NCBI RefSeq assembly: GCF_023913755.1
Contig: NZ_JAMXBJ010000024.1
Coordinates: forward strand, 1 to 46,656
Reading direction: 5' to 3'
Length of the DNA: 46,656 bases
Source of the DNA: Pseudarthrobacter cellobiosi
GTDB taxonomy: Bacteria > Actinomycetota > Actinomycetes > Actinomycetales > Micrococcaceae
Below the pieces are notes generated by a model. The model was not told the DNA's origin. It saw only the letters and a list, made by a program, of their open reading frames with translations, and ran no database searches. This document shows positions 15,842 to 25,096 of this stretch, piece after piece. Positions within the stretch are counted from its first letter, which is position 1. Every line of letters starts with the position of its first letter. The position numbers were made by a program, and so were the translations under genes.

Positions 15842-17032
15842 CTAACAGGCCAGGTTGAGCGCTTCCAGCGCCACGCCGGCCATCTCGAGCGACCGCTCGT
15901 CATCGAAACCAATCAGGTCAGGGGCGGGTGCACGGGACACCGCCATGGCCACCTGACGGGACCCGTCCGCGCTGATCAGCGCCAGCGCCGCGTATCCCCG
16001 CACCACCCCGACATGGCCGAAGTAGTCATTGTTGGAGCACTCGTCATACCGTCTGACGAGACCAAGGCCGAATGTTTCGTACTTTGGATGATGCATCTCC
16101 TGCACGCTTTGGAGCGTCAGCAGGGTCCCTTTCTGCAGGGCGGCGAAATAGGTGTTGAGTTCGGGGACCGTGGAAATCATCCCCGTATCGGGGGAACCTG
16201 CGTGGAACGGAGCCAGCGTGTTGTCAAACAGCTCGCCATTTTCCCTGGTGTAGCCGTGGACCATCCGCTGCGGGCCCGGCTCCTCCCCCGTCATCAGGGT
16301 GTCCTGCAGCGCCAACGGCACCACGTTGTCGTCGTGAATGACCGCTCCGATGTCCTTGCCCCGCAGCTTCTCGACGAGGAGCGCGAGCGCTGAATAATTG
16401 GTGTTCGAGTAGTAGTAACGACTGCCCGATCCGCCGGTCCACGACATGGCCGCAACGAAGGACAGACGCTCCTCATGGGTAAAGCGCCTGTTCCCTATGT
16501 CGATGGGACTATCCCAGTAGTGGGGCATCCCGGACCGGTGGCTGAGCAGGCTGCGGATGGTGATGGGTCCAGGCGGCTTGATGATGCTCTCGAAGTCCGG
16601 CAGGTACTTCTGGATGGGGTCATCCAACTGGACTTTCCCTTCCTCCACCAGCTTCATGACCGACACCGCCACCATGGTCATGGTGATGTCGCCGATATGG
16701 GTCTGGTCGGTCAGCTGCACGGGCTCCTGGTTTTCGAGGCTGCGGACGCCTTCGGCCGAGGACCATTCGCCCAGCCTTGACTTCAGCTGGATGATGACGG
16801 CCGTCGCTCCTGCCGCGCGCATTTCCGCGCTGTACCTTTCCAGCGCGGCAACAAAGGCCCGCGTCTTCGGGGCCGTCGCCGTCGCCGTCGCCGGAGAGGA
16901 TTGAAGGGTCGGGGACTGCTGATCTGGCGGATCCGGGGCGCTGGTGCAGCCTGCGAGCGAGGCCACCAGCACGGCCGCTGCCACGCCGGCCGCAAGGCCG
17001 AAGGAACTGAAACCATGAACGGCTGCCTGCAT
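15842..17032 (-). CDS. Beta-lactamase-fold lipoprotein lacking the SxxK nucleophile
   Basis: A 396-residue lipoprotein of the serine beta-lactamase / PBP4* / EstB fold. The signal peptide ends at the lipobox LAGC (Cys29) and a Thr/Ala/Pro-rich linker follows. The fold is intact: KLVEEGKVQLDDPIQKYLP, ITIRSLLSHRSGMPHYW, the second motif YSN (Tyr208-Asn210), GMISTVPELNTY and a third motif HVG at 340-342. The first motif is not: where the family has G-S-x-T-K, this protein has GDITM (residues 114-118), so Asp115 replaces the nucleophile Ser and Met118 replaces the Lys. It is probably a binding or regulatory protein outside the membrane and not a hydrolase. ATG 17032 has AAGGGA upstream. Confidence 0.88.
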   Translation of the reverse strand: MQAAVHGFSSFGLAAGVAAAVLVASLAGCTSAPDPPDQQSPTLQSSPATATATAPKTRAFVAALERYSAEMRAAGATAVIIQLKSRLGEWSSAEGVRSLENQEPVQLTDQTHIGDITMTMVAVSVMKLVEEGKVQLDDPIQKYLPDFESIIKPPGPITIRSLLSHRSGMPHYWDSPIDIGNRRFTHEERLSFVAAMSWTGGSGSRYYYSNTNYSALALLVEKLRGKDIGAVIHDDNVVPLALQDTLMTGEEPGPQRMVHGYTRENGELFDNTLAPFHAGSPDTGMISTVPELNTYFAALQKGTLLTLQSVQEMHHPKYETFGLGLVRRYDECSNNDYFGHVGVVRGYAALALISADGSRQVAMAVSRAPAPDLIGFDDERSLEMAGVALEALNLAC

Positions 17033-17244
17033 CCCACGTCCCTTCACGGGGCCGGTCAGCAACTGAACACCCAAGAGACCGCCAGCTGCACCGGCATCTT
17101 CGATGTTCCTCAGGGCTAAGGGGAGTGTCAAGGACGCTGCGGCAGCCCGGTGACTCAGCCGCCCAGGCCTTGTAGTGTCGTGGGCAATGGGCAAGGACTC
17201 CCCCTGCCGCCCACTAGCAGCGAACCGGCAACCTAGGAGCGAAC

Positions 17245-17574
17245 ATGACTGTTGACGAGAACGAAGCCCAGGTCCTGGACCAGTGGACCCGCCGGCTGGC
17301 CCAGGCGCTGCAGATCCTGGACCTGGAGGTGGATCAGGAACTCCTCCTTGATCTGGCCAGGAAGTCTGCCGGCTCGGTGATCCATGCGGCCGCACCGGTC
17401 ACCACTTTCCTGGTGGGTTACGCCGCAGGGCTCGCCGCCGGCAACGGCAGCGCCGGATCCAAGGAAAAGTCGACGGCGGCAGTCACCCAAGCGGCCGACG
17501 TCGCCTTCCGGCTGTGCGAGGACGGGCACGACGGCGGCCCGGCGGCTGGGGGCTGGGCGGACACCGGTCAGTAG
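17245..17574 (+). CDS. DUF6457 domain protein
   Basis: A 109-residue protein matching the DUF6457 domain: LDQWTRRLAQALQILDLEVD, LLLDLARKSAGSVIHAAAPVTTF, then GYAAGLAAGN and a helical tail. The domain is often encoded beside or fused to molybdopterin-guanine-dinucleotide or formate dehydrogenase maturation genes; here the convergent neighbour, 34 bases on, is an FdhF/YdeP oxidoreductase, which supports a molybdenum-cofactor link. ATG 17245 has GGAG upstream. The protein is probably soluble; its exact role is unknown. Confidence 0.8.
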   Translation: MTVDENEAQVLDQWTRRLAQALQILDLEVDQELLLDLARKSAGSVIHAAAPVTTFLVGYAAGLAAGNGSAGSKEKSTAAVTQAADVAFRLCEDGHDGGPAAGGWADTGQ

Positions 17575-17608
17575 GGAGCCCCGGCCGCCGGGTCTCGCTC
17601 CTAACCGT

Positions 17609-19909
17609 CTAACCGGCTGCCGGCTCCAGCCGGACGATCACTGCCTTCGACGCCGGCGTCTGGCTGCCCTCGGCCACGCTGTCCAGCGGCACCAGCACGT
17701 TGGCCTCAGGGTAGTAGGCTGCCGCGCAACCGGCCGCCGTCGGGTACGAGACCACCCGGAAGTTCCGCAGCACGCGCTCCACGTTGTCCTTGTACACGCC
17801 GCGGATATCCACGTGCTGACCGTCGCTGAGCCCCAGTTCGGCGAGGTCCCCGGGGCTAACAAACACCACTTCGCGGCCCTTCTTGATACCCCGGTAGCGG
17901 TCGTTGTTGCCGTAGATGGTGGTGTTGAACTGGTCGTGCGAGCGCATGCTCTGCAGGATCAGCGTTCCGGCCGGCCGCTCCACATGTTCGAGCTCGTTGA
18001 CCGTGAGCATGGCCTTGCCCGTCGGGGTGGTGAACGTCCGCGAATCCCGCGGCCCGTTCGGCAGCACAAAGCCGCCGTCCTGCCGGATCTTCCGGTTGTA
18101 GTCCTCGCAGCCGCTGACCACGTGCGAGATGTGGTCCCGGATGAGGTCGTAGTCCTTCTCGAACCCGGCCCAGTCCGCCTGCACGGAGTTACCCACCACT
18201 TTTTCGGCCAGCCTGCTGACGATGGCCACTTCGGACAGCAGGCCCGGGGCCACCGGCTCCACCGTCCCGCGTGAGGCATGAACCGCGCAGACCGTGTCCT
18301 CCACGGAGACAAACTGCGGACCGGATTCCTGCATGTCAATCTCCGTGCGGCCCATCGTGGGCAGAATCAGGGCCTCTGCCCCGGTGACGGTGTGCGAGCG
18401 GTTGAGCTTGGTGGAAATCTGGACTGACAGCTCAGTGTTCTCCATTGCCGCGAACGCCGCGTGGGTGTCCGAAATGGCTCCCACGAAGTTACCGCCCATG
18501 GCCACGAAAACCTTGATGCCGCCGTCGCGCATTTGCCTGATGGTTTCGACGGCGTCGACGCCGTGTGCGCGCGGCGGTTCAAAGCTGAATTCCTTGCCGA
18601 GGGCGTCCAAGAATGCCGGTGGCATCTGCTCCCAGATGCCCATGGTGCGGTCGCCCTGGACGTTGCTGTGACCGCGGATGGGAGAGGCACCGGCGCCGGG
18701 CTTGCCGATATTGCCCCGGAGCAGCAGGAGGTTGATGATCTCCTTGATGGTGGCCACACCCTTCTTGTGCTGGGTGATGCCCATGGCCCAGGTGATGATC
18801 ACCTTCTCCGCCCTGAGATAACGGTCCGCGAGCTCGTCGATCTCCTCGGTCCGCAGGCCGGTGGCCGCCAGCACGGCAGCCTCGTCCAGCTGGGCCAGAT
18901 GCTCGCGAAGCTCCTCCAGACCTTGGCAGTGTTCGGCGAGGAACGCGTGGTCAAGCACCGTGCCCGGATTCGCAGCTTCGGCGTCGAGAACCCGCTTGGA
19001 GACGGCCTGAAGCAGGGCCATGTCCCCGCCGATGCGGACCTGCAGGAACTGGTCGGCGATCTCCGTGCCGCGGCCAAGGATCCCGTTGACCTTCTGCGGG
19101 TTCTTGTAGCGCATCAGGCCCGCTTCCGGCAGCGGATTCACGGCCACAATGCTGGCTCCCGCCTCCTTGGCTTCCTCCAGGGCGGTCAGCATCCGCGGGT
19201 GGTTGGTGCCCGGGTTCTGGCCCATCACGATGATCAGGTCCGCCTTGGCGAAGTCATCGTAGGAGATGGTGGCCTTGCCAATGCCGATGGTCTGGCCCAT
19301 GGCCCAGCCAGAGGACTCGTGGCACATGTTGGAGCAGTCCGGCAGGTTGTTGGTCCCATAGGCCCGGACAAACAGCTGATAGAGGAACGCGGCCTCGTTG
19401 GAGGTCCGGCCGCTGGTGTAGAACGCGGTCTGGTCAGGGCTCGGCAGCCCTTTGAGCTTGTCGGCGACGATGGTGAAAGCCTGCTCCCAGCTGACCGGCC
19501 GGTAGTGGTCCTGCCCCGCTGGCTTGTGGACAGGCTCGGTGAGTCGCCCCTGCATCCCCAGCCAGTACTCGGACCGCTGCCGCAGGTCGCCGACCGGGTT
19601 CTCGGCCCAGAATTCGGAGCCGATCACCACCGGGGTGGCCTCCCAGGTGACAGCCTTGGCGCCGTTTTCGCAGAACTCGAACGTCTTGCGGTGCCCGGGG
19701 TCCGGCCACGCGCAGCTCATGCAGTCGAAACCGTCCTTCTGGTTCAGCGCCAGCAGGGTTTTCCCGGTCCTGACCACACCCATGTGCTGCACGGCCGGCT
19801 CCAACGAGTGGTAGACACCCGGGACGCCGGCGGCCCACGTCTTGGGGTGGCCGCTGACCTCGATGTCAGCCTCGTTGACCTCTTCCACGTGCGGGTTCTT
19901 GCGTGCCAC
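17609..19909 (-). CDS. FdhF/YdeP family molybdopterin oxidoreductase
   Basis: A 766-residue oxidoreductase of the formate-dehydrogenase-alpha-like FdhF/YdeP branch, using bis-MGD and probably one Fe-S cluster. Cys63, Cys66 and Cys80 (FDCMSCAWPDP then FEFC) are the likely cluster ligands; NMCHESSGWAMG (about residues 195-206) is the molybdenum-site loop, and VMGQNPGTNHPRM and SPIRGHSNVQGDRTMG contact the cofactor. The family's substrate is not settled. GTG 19909 has AAGGAGAG upstream. The longer open frame upstream runs antisense through terC and is not part of the gene. The cofactor gene neighbour is the convergent DUF6457 gene. Confidence 0.9.
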   Translation of the reverse strand: MARKNPHVEEVNEADIEVSGHPKTWAAGVPGVYHSLEPAVQHMGVVRTGKTLLALNQKDGFDCMSCAWPDPGHRKTFEFCENGAKAVTWEATPVVIGSEFWAENPVGDLRQRSEYWLGMQGRLTEPVHKPAGQDHYRPVSWEQAFTIVADKLKGLPSPDQTAFYTSGRTSNEAAFLYQLFVRAYGTNNLPDCSNMCHESSGWAMGQTIGIGKATISYDDFAKADLIIVMGQNPGTNHPRMLTALEEAKEAGASIVAVNPLPEAGLMRYKNPQKVNGILGRGTEIADQFLQVRIGGDMALLQAVSKRVLDAEAANPGTVLDHAFLAEHCQGLEELREHLAQLDEAAVLAATGLRTEEIDELADRYLRAEKVIITWAMGITQHKKGVATIKEIINLLLLRGNIGKPGAGASPIRGHSNVQGDRTMGIWEQMPPAFLDALGKEFSFEPPRAHGVDAVETIRQMRDGGIKVFVAMGGNFVGAISDTHAAFAAMENTELSVQISTKLNRSHTVTGAEALILPTMGRTEIDMQESGPQFVSVEDTVCAVHASRGTVEPVAPGLLSEVAIVSRLAEKVVGNSVQADWAGFEKDYDLIRDHISHVVSGCEDYNRKIRQDGGFVLPNGPRDSRTFTTPTGKAMLTVNELEHVERPAGTLILQSMRSHDQFNTTIYGNNDRYRGIKKGREVVFVSPGDLAELGLSDGQHVDIRGVYKDNVERVLRNFRVVSYPTAAGCAAAYYPEANVLVPLDSVAEGSQTPASKAVIVRLEPAAG

Positions 19910-19932
19910 GTTGCACTCTCCTTGGTTCAAGC

Positions 19933-19969
19933 TCACACCGGCAGCGCACTGGTTTTCAGCGCGGTGTGA
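19933..19969. promoter_or_regulatory. Inverted repeat in the fdhF-like/terC intergenic region
   Basis: TCACACCG (19933-19940) and CGGTGTGA (19962-19969) are an 8-bp inverted repeat 21 bases apart, between the divergent oxidoreductase and terC genes. It could be an operator or a leader hairpin. No riboswitch consensus was recognised. Confidence 0.4.
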
Positions 19970-20047
19970 CGGTCCCAGTCCACCCTTACTGAGGGGGTCA
20001 TCCAAGTCAAGCAGGACTAACGGCAAACGCCTAGGTAGGGTGGACTG

Positions 20048-21244
20048 ATGGACGTCCCTCCCTTTGTCTGGACCCTGACCATCGCGGGAATCGTGGGCCT
20101 GCTGGCTTTCGATTTCTTCTTCCATGTCCGTAAGGCCCACACCCCCACGCTCAAGGAATCGGCCATCTGGTCCTCCATCTATGTGGGGATCGCCCTCCTC
20201 TTTGGCCTGGGGGTGCTGTTGTTCGGCGGCACCACCATGGGCACTGAGTACTTCGCCGGGTACATCACGGAGAAGGCCCTGTCCGTGGACAACCTCTTTG
20301 TGTTCCTGATCATCATGGCCAGCTTCAAGGTCCCCCGTGCGGACCAGCAGAAAGTGCTGCTCTTCGGCATCGTGTTTTCGCTGATCGCCCGGACGGCGTT
20401 CATTTTCCTTGGCGCCGCTTTGATCAACACCTTCGCGTGGGTGTTCTACATCTTTGGCCTGATCCTGCTGATCACCGCTGGGAACCTGCTTAAGCCGGAC
20501 AATCACGACGACGACTCCGAAGGTTTGGTGGTCAGGCTCGCCAAAAAGTACCTCCCGGCGTCGGCCCATTACGATGGCGACAAACTCTTCACCCATGAGA
20601 ACGGCAAGCGCGTCCTCACCCCGATGCTCCTGGTGATGGTTGCCATTGGCGGCACCGACATCCTGTTTGCACTGGACTCCATCCCCGCCATCTTCGGCCT
20701 CACGCAGAACGTCTTCATCGTCTTCACAGCCACCGCGTTCTCGCTCATGGGCCTGCGTCAGCTCTTCTTCCTGATCGACGGACTGCTGGACCGGCTGATC
20801 TTCCTTGCCTACGGTCTCGCCGCCATCCTCGGCTTCATCGGCGTCAAGCTCATCCTGCATGCCCTGCACGAGAACAACCTGCCGTTCATCAACGACGGCG
20901 AGCACGTCAACGTCATCGAAGTCAGCACCGGCGTGTCCCTGACCGTGATCCTGGGCGTCCTGGCGGTCACCGTCCTGGCCTCGATCTTCAGCCCCAAGGG
21001 CAAGGCCAAGAACGCGGTTTCCGGCGCCAAACGGCACGCCACCGAATACCTGGACCTCAACTACGAAACGGACATGGCGGAGCGGGACAAGCTCTTCGCC
21101 CGGATGGTCCGGGAGGAAGACCAGATCCGCAGCCTGCCGGAGAAGTACAAACGGCTTATCCGCAACGAAACCGAATTCATGGACCTCCTCCGCAAAGCCC
21201 ACACCGAGCACGACGACGCGCAGGTGCGGGCAGCACAGGAGTAG
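20048..21244 (+). CDS. terC: TerC/Alx family membrane protein
   Basis: A 398-residue polytopic protein of the TerC family, which exports Mn2+ or supports metalation of secreted proteins. The conserved acid motifs lie in membrane segments: EKALSVDNLFVFLIIM and GGTDILFALDSIPAI. About eight hydrophobic segments are followed by a charged cytoplasmic tail from about residue 325 (YLDLNYETDMAERDK, then Arg/Glu-rich), longer than in E. coli Alx. ATG 20048 has a weak GGTGGA site. It is divergent from the molybdopterin oxidoreductase and precedes the nuclease-helicase. Confidence 0.93.
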   Translation: MDVPPFVWTLTIAGIVGLLAFDFFFHVRKAHTPTLKESAIWSSIYVGIALLFGLGVLLFGGTTMGTEYFAGYITEKALSVDNLFVFLIIMASFKVPRADQQKVLLFGIVFSLIARTAFIFLGAALINTFAWVFYIFGLILLITAGNLLKPDNHDDDSEGLVVRLAKKYLPASAHYDGDKLFTHENGKRVLTPMLLVMVAIGGTDILFALDSIPAIFGLTQNVFIVFTATAFSLMGLRQLFFLIDGLLDRLIFLAYGLAAILGFIGVKLILHALHENNLPFINDGEHVNVIEVSTGVSLTVILGVLAVTVLASIFSPKGKAKNAVSGAKRHATEYLDLNYETDMAERDKLFARMVREEDQIRSLPEKYKRLIRNETEFMDLLRKAHTEHDDAQVRAAQE

Positions 21245-21334
21245 CCGGGGGCCTTATTGTCAGCCCCTCTTGCTAGATTCAAACCAGCGCCAGGGGAACT
21301 GCCCTCCGGCCAGGCACGTCAATGGGGAGGCCCC

Positions 21335-24300
21335 GTGTTTCTGCTCGATCCAGCCAGCGCTGATCCCGGTACTGTTGATCCGCGCCTCGCTGATCCCCGC
21401 CCCAGCGCGCCGCAGGACTTAGTGTTTTCCGCCAGCGATCTGGTGGCCGCCAGCGAATGTGAGTACCGCACGCTCCGCATCCTGGACGAGAAACTGGGCC
21501 GGTCCCCCAAGGCGCAGTTTCCCGACGACGAAATGCAGCGCCGTGCCGGGGCGCTCGGTGACAAGCACGAGGCCAAGGTCCTGGCCGGCCTGATCGCCCA
21601 GTACGGCGCTTGGGACGCCAGCCGCGGGGCCGGGGTGTACTCGATCGAGCGCGGGGAGAACACGCGCGGCGAGCTGCTGGCCAAGCACGCTGAAACGGAA
21701 CTCGCGCTCCGCGCCGGGGCCGATGTCGTCTTCCAGGCAACTTTCTTCGACGGCGAATTCCTGGGCTACGCCGACTTCATCGTCAACGAGGCTGCCGGCA
21801 CCGGCAATCCTGGACGCTACGAGGTGTGGGACACCAAGCTGGCACGGCACGCCAAGGTGGGCGCGCTCCTCCAACTCGCCGCCTACGGCGACCAGCTCAT
21901 CGGCATGGGCCTGGACCCGTCGCCCCGGGTCACGCTGGTGCTGGGCGCCGTGGTGGACGGCGATTACGTCCGCAGCCACCACTCCCTGCCGGACCTGCTG
22001 CCGGTCTTCCGCGAGCGCCGCGACCGCTTCCGTGCCCTGACCGCCGCCCACCGGGAGGCCGGTTCGGCGGTGCAGTGGCAACAGCCCGGCGTCGCGTTCT
22101 GCGGGCGGTGCAACTACTGCGCCGAGCAGGTCCAGTCCCACCGCGACCTCCTGATGGTGGGCGGCATGACCACCCTCCGGCGGAAGAAACTCATCGCCGA
22201 TCACATCACCACCATCGACGCACTGGCGGATCTCCCGCTCAGCAAGGCCACCGGCTCGGTGGCCCGGCTCGGCGACCAGGCCAGGATGCAGCTGGGCCGG
22301 GACGTTCCGGACGGTTCCCGCACCTTCGCCAAGGACGGCGAGGAGCACACCGTCACGTTCAAGGTGCTGCCGGAGAACGCCCTGGCAGAGATTCCCCGGC
22401 CCAGCCCCGGCGACATCTTCTTCGACTTCGAGGGCGATCCCCTCTGGCAGGACCCCGCCACCAGCAAGTGGGGGCTGGAGTACCTGTTCGGCGTCATCGA
22501 GGCACCTGTGTTTGACGGTGACGCTGCTGACGTCCACGCCGCCGACAAGCCCTTATTCCGGCCCTTCTGGGCGCATTCGCGCAACGAGGAGCGGCAGGCC
22601 TTCCTGGACTTCCTCGCCTATGTCGAAGAGCGCCGCGCCAGGTTCCCGGACATGCACGTCTACCACTACGCCGCCTACGAGAAATCGGCGCTGCGGAACC
22701 TGTCCGTCACGCACCTCGCCGGCGAGGACATCGTGGACAACTGGCTCCGCGACGGCCTCCTCGTGGACCTCTACGCCACCGCCCGGCATTCGCTGCGGAT
22801 CTCCGAGCCCTCCTACTCCATCAAGAAGCTTGAGCCCCTGTACATGGGCAGCAACCTCCGCTCCGGGGACGTGAAGGACGCCGGAGCGTCCGTGGTGGCG
22901 TATGCCGGTTACTGCGCCGCCCGGGACGACGGCGACGACGCCGCGGCCGCCCACATCCTGGCCTCCATCTCCGACTACAACGAGTACGACTGCCTCTCCA
23001 CCCTCCGCCTCCGTGACTGGCTGCTGGGTCTGCGCGGGACGTCTGCCTCACGCGCGGCGGACAGGCACGGAACAGCCGACGACGGCGGGCAGCCGGCGCC
23101 GTCGTCGTCCGCCGTTGCTGCCCCGCCACCAATTCCGGAACCCGAACCAACACCGGAGGAGCGCCGCCTGCAGGATTACCTGGCCGGCCTCCCCGACAAC
23201 CGGCCGTGGACCAGCGACGAACGGGCCGTAGCCATGGTGGCCGCGGCCACCGGATACCACCGCCGCGAGCGCAAGCAGTTCTGGTGGGAACACTTCGACC
23301 GCACCGAGTCCGAGATCGACCACTGGTCCGAGCACCGCAACGTGTTTGTGGTGGATACCGCGGAAATACTGACGGACTGGGAGCTCGCAAAGCCCACGGC
23401 CCGGATGCGCACCCGCACGCTGAGGCTGACCGGAGTTATGAGCGAAGGGTCGGAGTTCAAACCCGGGAGCACCTGGTGCCGGCTCTACGATTCCCCGGTC
23501 CCTGACGGCCTGGACGATCCGCTGGGAGCCACCACGGGCCGCGGGTTCACCTTTGGCACGCTGGTGACCGCTGTGGAGGACCACCCGCGGGTTGCCGGCC
23601 AGACCATGATCACCATCGAGGAGCGGGAAACAGGGAAGGTCCCCGCCTATCCGCATATTCCGGTGGCGCTCACCGAGGACCAGCCGATCCGCACCGCCAG
23701 CATCGAAGCCGCCCTGGCCGAGCTGGCCCAGAGTGTCGGCGCCTCGGTCCCCGTCCTTCCGGAACACCCCGGCGTCGACATCCTGCGCAAGGTGCCGCCG
23801 CGCTTCCATTCGATGCCGGGTCCCGCCGCCGTCGGCAAGGACGTCGCCGGTGCGGCGGACTACGTCACGGCGATCACCGCCACGCTGCTGGATCTCGATC
23901 ATTCGTACCTTGCCGTGCAGGGCCCTCCCGGGACGGGCAAGACCTACGTCGGCTCGCATGTCATTGCCCGGCTGGTGAAGCAGGGCTGGAAGATCGGGGT
24001 GGTGGGGCAGTCCCACGCGGTGGTGGAGAACATGCTGTGCACCGCGATCGAAACCGCCGGTGTGGATCCGGCGCGGGTGGCGAAGAAGCTGGCGGCCCCG
24101 CATCCCGTGCTGTGGCACCGCACGTCCGACGACGACGTCGCCGCGCTGCTCGTCTCCCCCGGCGGCTGCCTGGTGGGCGGCACCGCCTGGACCATGACGG
24201 GCAGGTCCGTCCCCGCCGGATCCTTGGACCTGTTGGTCATTGACGAAGCCGGCCAGTTCTCTCTGGCCAACACCCTGGCCGTGGCCCGCGCCGCCAAGCG

Positions 24301-25087
24301 GCTCCTGCTCCTCGGTGACCCGCAGCAGCTGCCGCAGGTCACGCAGGGCTCGCACCCGGAGCCCGTGGACGAGTCGGCCCTGGGCTGGCTCGCTGCCGGG
24401 CACGCCACCCTCCCCGGCGAACTGGGCTACTTCCTGGCGGACAGTTGGCGCATGCACCCGGACCTGTGCCGGGCCGTGTCCGTCCTCAGCTACGACGGAA
24501 AACTGGAAGCTGCGCCTGCGGCATCCCTCCGCAGCCTCGCGGAACTGCCGGCCGGGGTGGAAACAGTCTTTGTGGACCACAGCGGGAACACCAAGTCCTC
24601 CGCAGAGGAAGCTACCGAGGTGGTCCGTCAGGCCCAGCGGCACATCGGGCTGAAATGGCTTCCCGGCGACGACAAGCCGGCCAGGCCGCTGAACCCGGAA
24701 GACATCCTGGTGGTGGCCGCCTACAACGCGCAGGTCCAGCTGATCCGGCAGGCCCTGCACGACGCCGGCCTGCCGGGTGTCCGGGTGGGCACGGTGGACA
24801 AGTTCCAGGGCCAGGAGGCGCCGGTTGTCCTGGTGTCCATGGCCTGTTCTGCGGTTGCCGAAGCTCCCCGCGGGGCCGAATTCCTGCTGAACCGGAACCG
24901 GATCAACGTGGCTGTGTCACGGGGCCAGTGGCGAGCCGTGATCATCCGCTCCCCCGAGCTCACGAATTACATGCCGGCCAAACCGGCGGTGCTCGAGGAA
25001 CTTGGCGCCTTCATCGGCCTCAGCACTGGCATCCATGGCCCGCGCAACACCCTGAGAAACCGTGTTCTCACCGCTGACTCAAGGTAA
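21335..25087 (+). CDS. TM0106-type RecB-like nuclease fused to an SF1 helicase
   Basis: A 1250-residue protein. Order: a TM0106/RecB-like nuclease domain (SASDLVAASECEYRTLR, YEVWDTKLARHAK, and the cysteine cluster CGRCNYC); a DEDD exonuclease-like region (IFFDFEGDPLW) continuing to SDYNEYDC; then an SF1 helicase with Walker A GPPGTGKTY (residues 863-871), Walker B LLVIDEAGQFSL, ADSWRMHPDLC, GTVDKFQGQEAP and NRINVAVSRG. It should unwind and cut nucleic acid. I chose GTG 21335 because GGGGAGG lies four bases upstream and relatives start MFLLD; the longer TTG frame at 21257 has no site. A DP-rich repeat occupies residues 5-24. Confidence 0.93.
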   Translation: MFLLDPASADPGTVDPRLADPRPSAPQDLVFSASDLVAASECEYRTLRILDEKLGRSPKAQFPDDEMQRRAGALGDKHEAKVLAGLIAQYGAWDASRGAGVYSIERGENTRGELLAKHAETELALRAGADVVFQATFFDGEFLGYADFIVNEAAGTGNPGRYEVWDTKLARHAKVGALLQLAAYGDQLIGMGLDPSPRVTLVLGAVVDGDYVRSHHSLPDLLPVFRERRDRFRALTAAHREAGSAVQWQQPGVAFCGRCNYCAEQVQSHRDLLMVGGMTTLRRKKLIADHITTIDALADLPLSKATGSVARLGDQARMQLGRDVPDGSRTFAKDGEEHTVTFKVLPENALAEIPRPSPGDIFFDFEGDPLWQDPATSKWGLEYLFGVIEAPVFDGDAADVHAADKPLFRPFWAHSRNEERQAFLDFLAYVEERRARFPDMHVYHYAAYEKSALRNLSVTHLAGEDIVDNWLRDGLLVDLYATARHSLRISEPSYSIKKLEPLYMGSNLRSGDVKDAGASVVAYAGYCAARDDGDDAAAAHILASISDYNEYDCLSTLRLRDWLLGLRGTSASRAADRHGTADDGGQPAPSSSAVAAPPPIPEPEPTPEERRLQDYLAGLPDNRPWTSDERAVAMVAAATGYHRRERKQFWWEHFDRTESEIDHWSEHRNVFVVDTAEILTDWELAKPTARMRTRTLRLTGVMSEGSEFKPGSTWCRLYDSPVPDGLDDPLGATTGRGFTFGTLVTAVEDHPRVAGQTMITIEERETGKVPAYPHIPVALTEDQPIRTASIEAALAELAQSVGASVPVLPEHPGVDILRKVPPRFHSMPGPAAVGKDVAGAADYVTAITATLLDLDHSYLAVQGPPGTGKTYVGSHVIARLVKQGWKIGVVGQSHAVVENMLCTAIETAGVDPARVAKKLAAPHPVLWHRTSDDDVAALLVSPGGCLVGGTAWTMTGRSVPAGSLDLLVIDEAGQFSLANTLAVARAAKRLLLLGDPQQLPQVTQGSHPEPVDESALGWLAAGHATLPGELGYFLADSWRMHPDLCRAVSVLSYDGKLEAAPAASLRSLAELPAGVETVFVDHSGNTKSSAEEATEVVRQAQRHIGLKWLPGDDKPARPLNPEDILVVAAYNAQVQLIRQALHDAGLPGVRVGTVDKFQGQEAPVVLVSMACSAVAEAPRGAEFLLNRNRINVAVSRGQWRAVIIRSPELTNYMPAKPAVLEELGAFIGLSTGIHGPRNTLRNRVLTADSR

Positions 25088-25096
25088 GTTCAAGGG

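Noticed and set aside
18461..19969. 502-codon plus frame over the oxidoreductase
   Set aside because: Antisense to a well-supported gene and without recognisable motifs.
19910..20047. yybP-ykoY (Mn) riboswitch ahead of terC
   Set aside because: TerC genes often have one, but the conserved stem and loop sequences were not found; only a simple inverted repeat is present.
19910..21211. A frame that would extend the FdhF-like gene by some 430 residues
   Set aside because: It runs antisense through terC and is composed of His/Asp/Gly/Glu-rich sequence with no family similarity; GTG 19909 has a good ribosome-binding site.
21257..21334. TTG start extending the nuclease-helicase by 26 residues
   Set aside because: No ribosome-binding site, and relatives start at MFLLD, which is at the GTG 21335 with GGGGAGG upstream.
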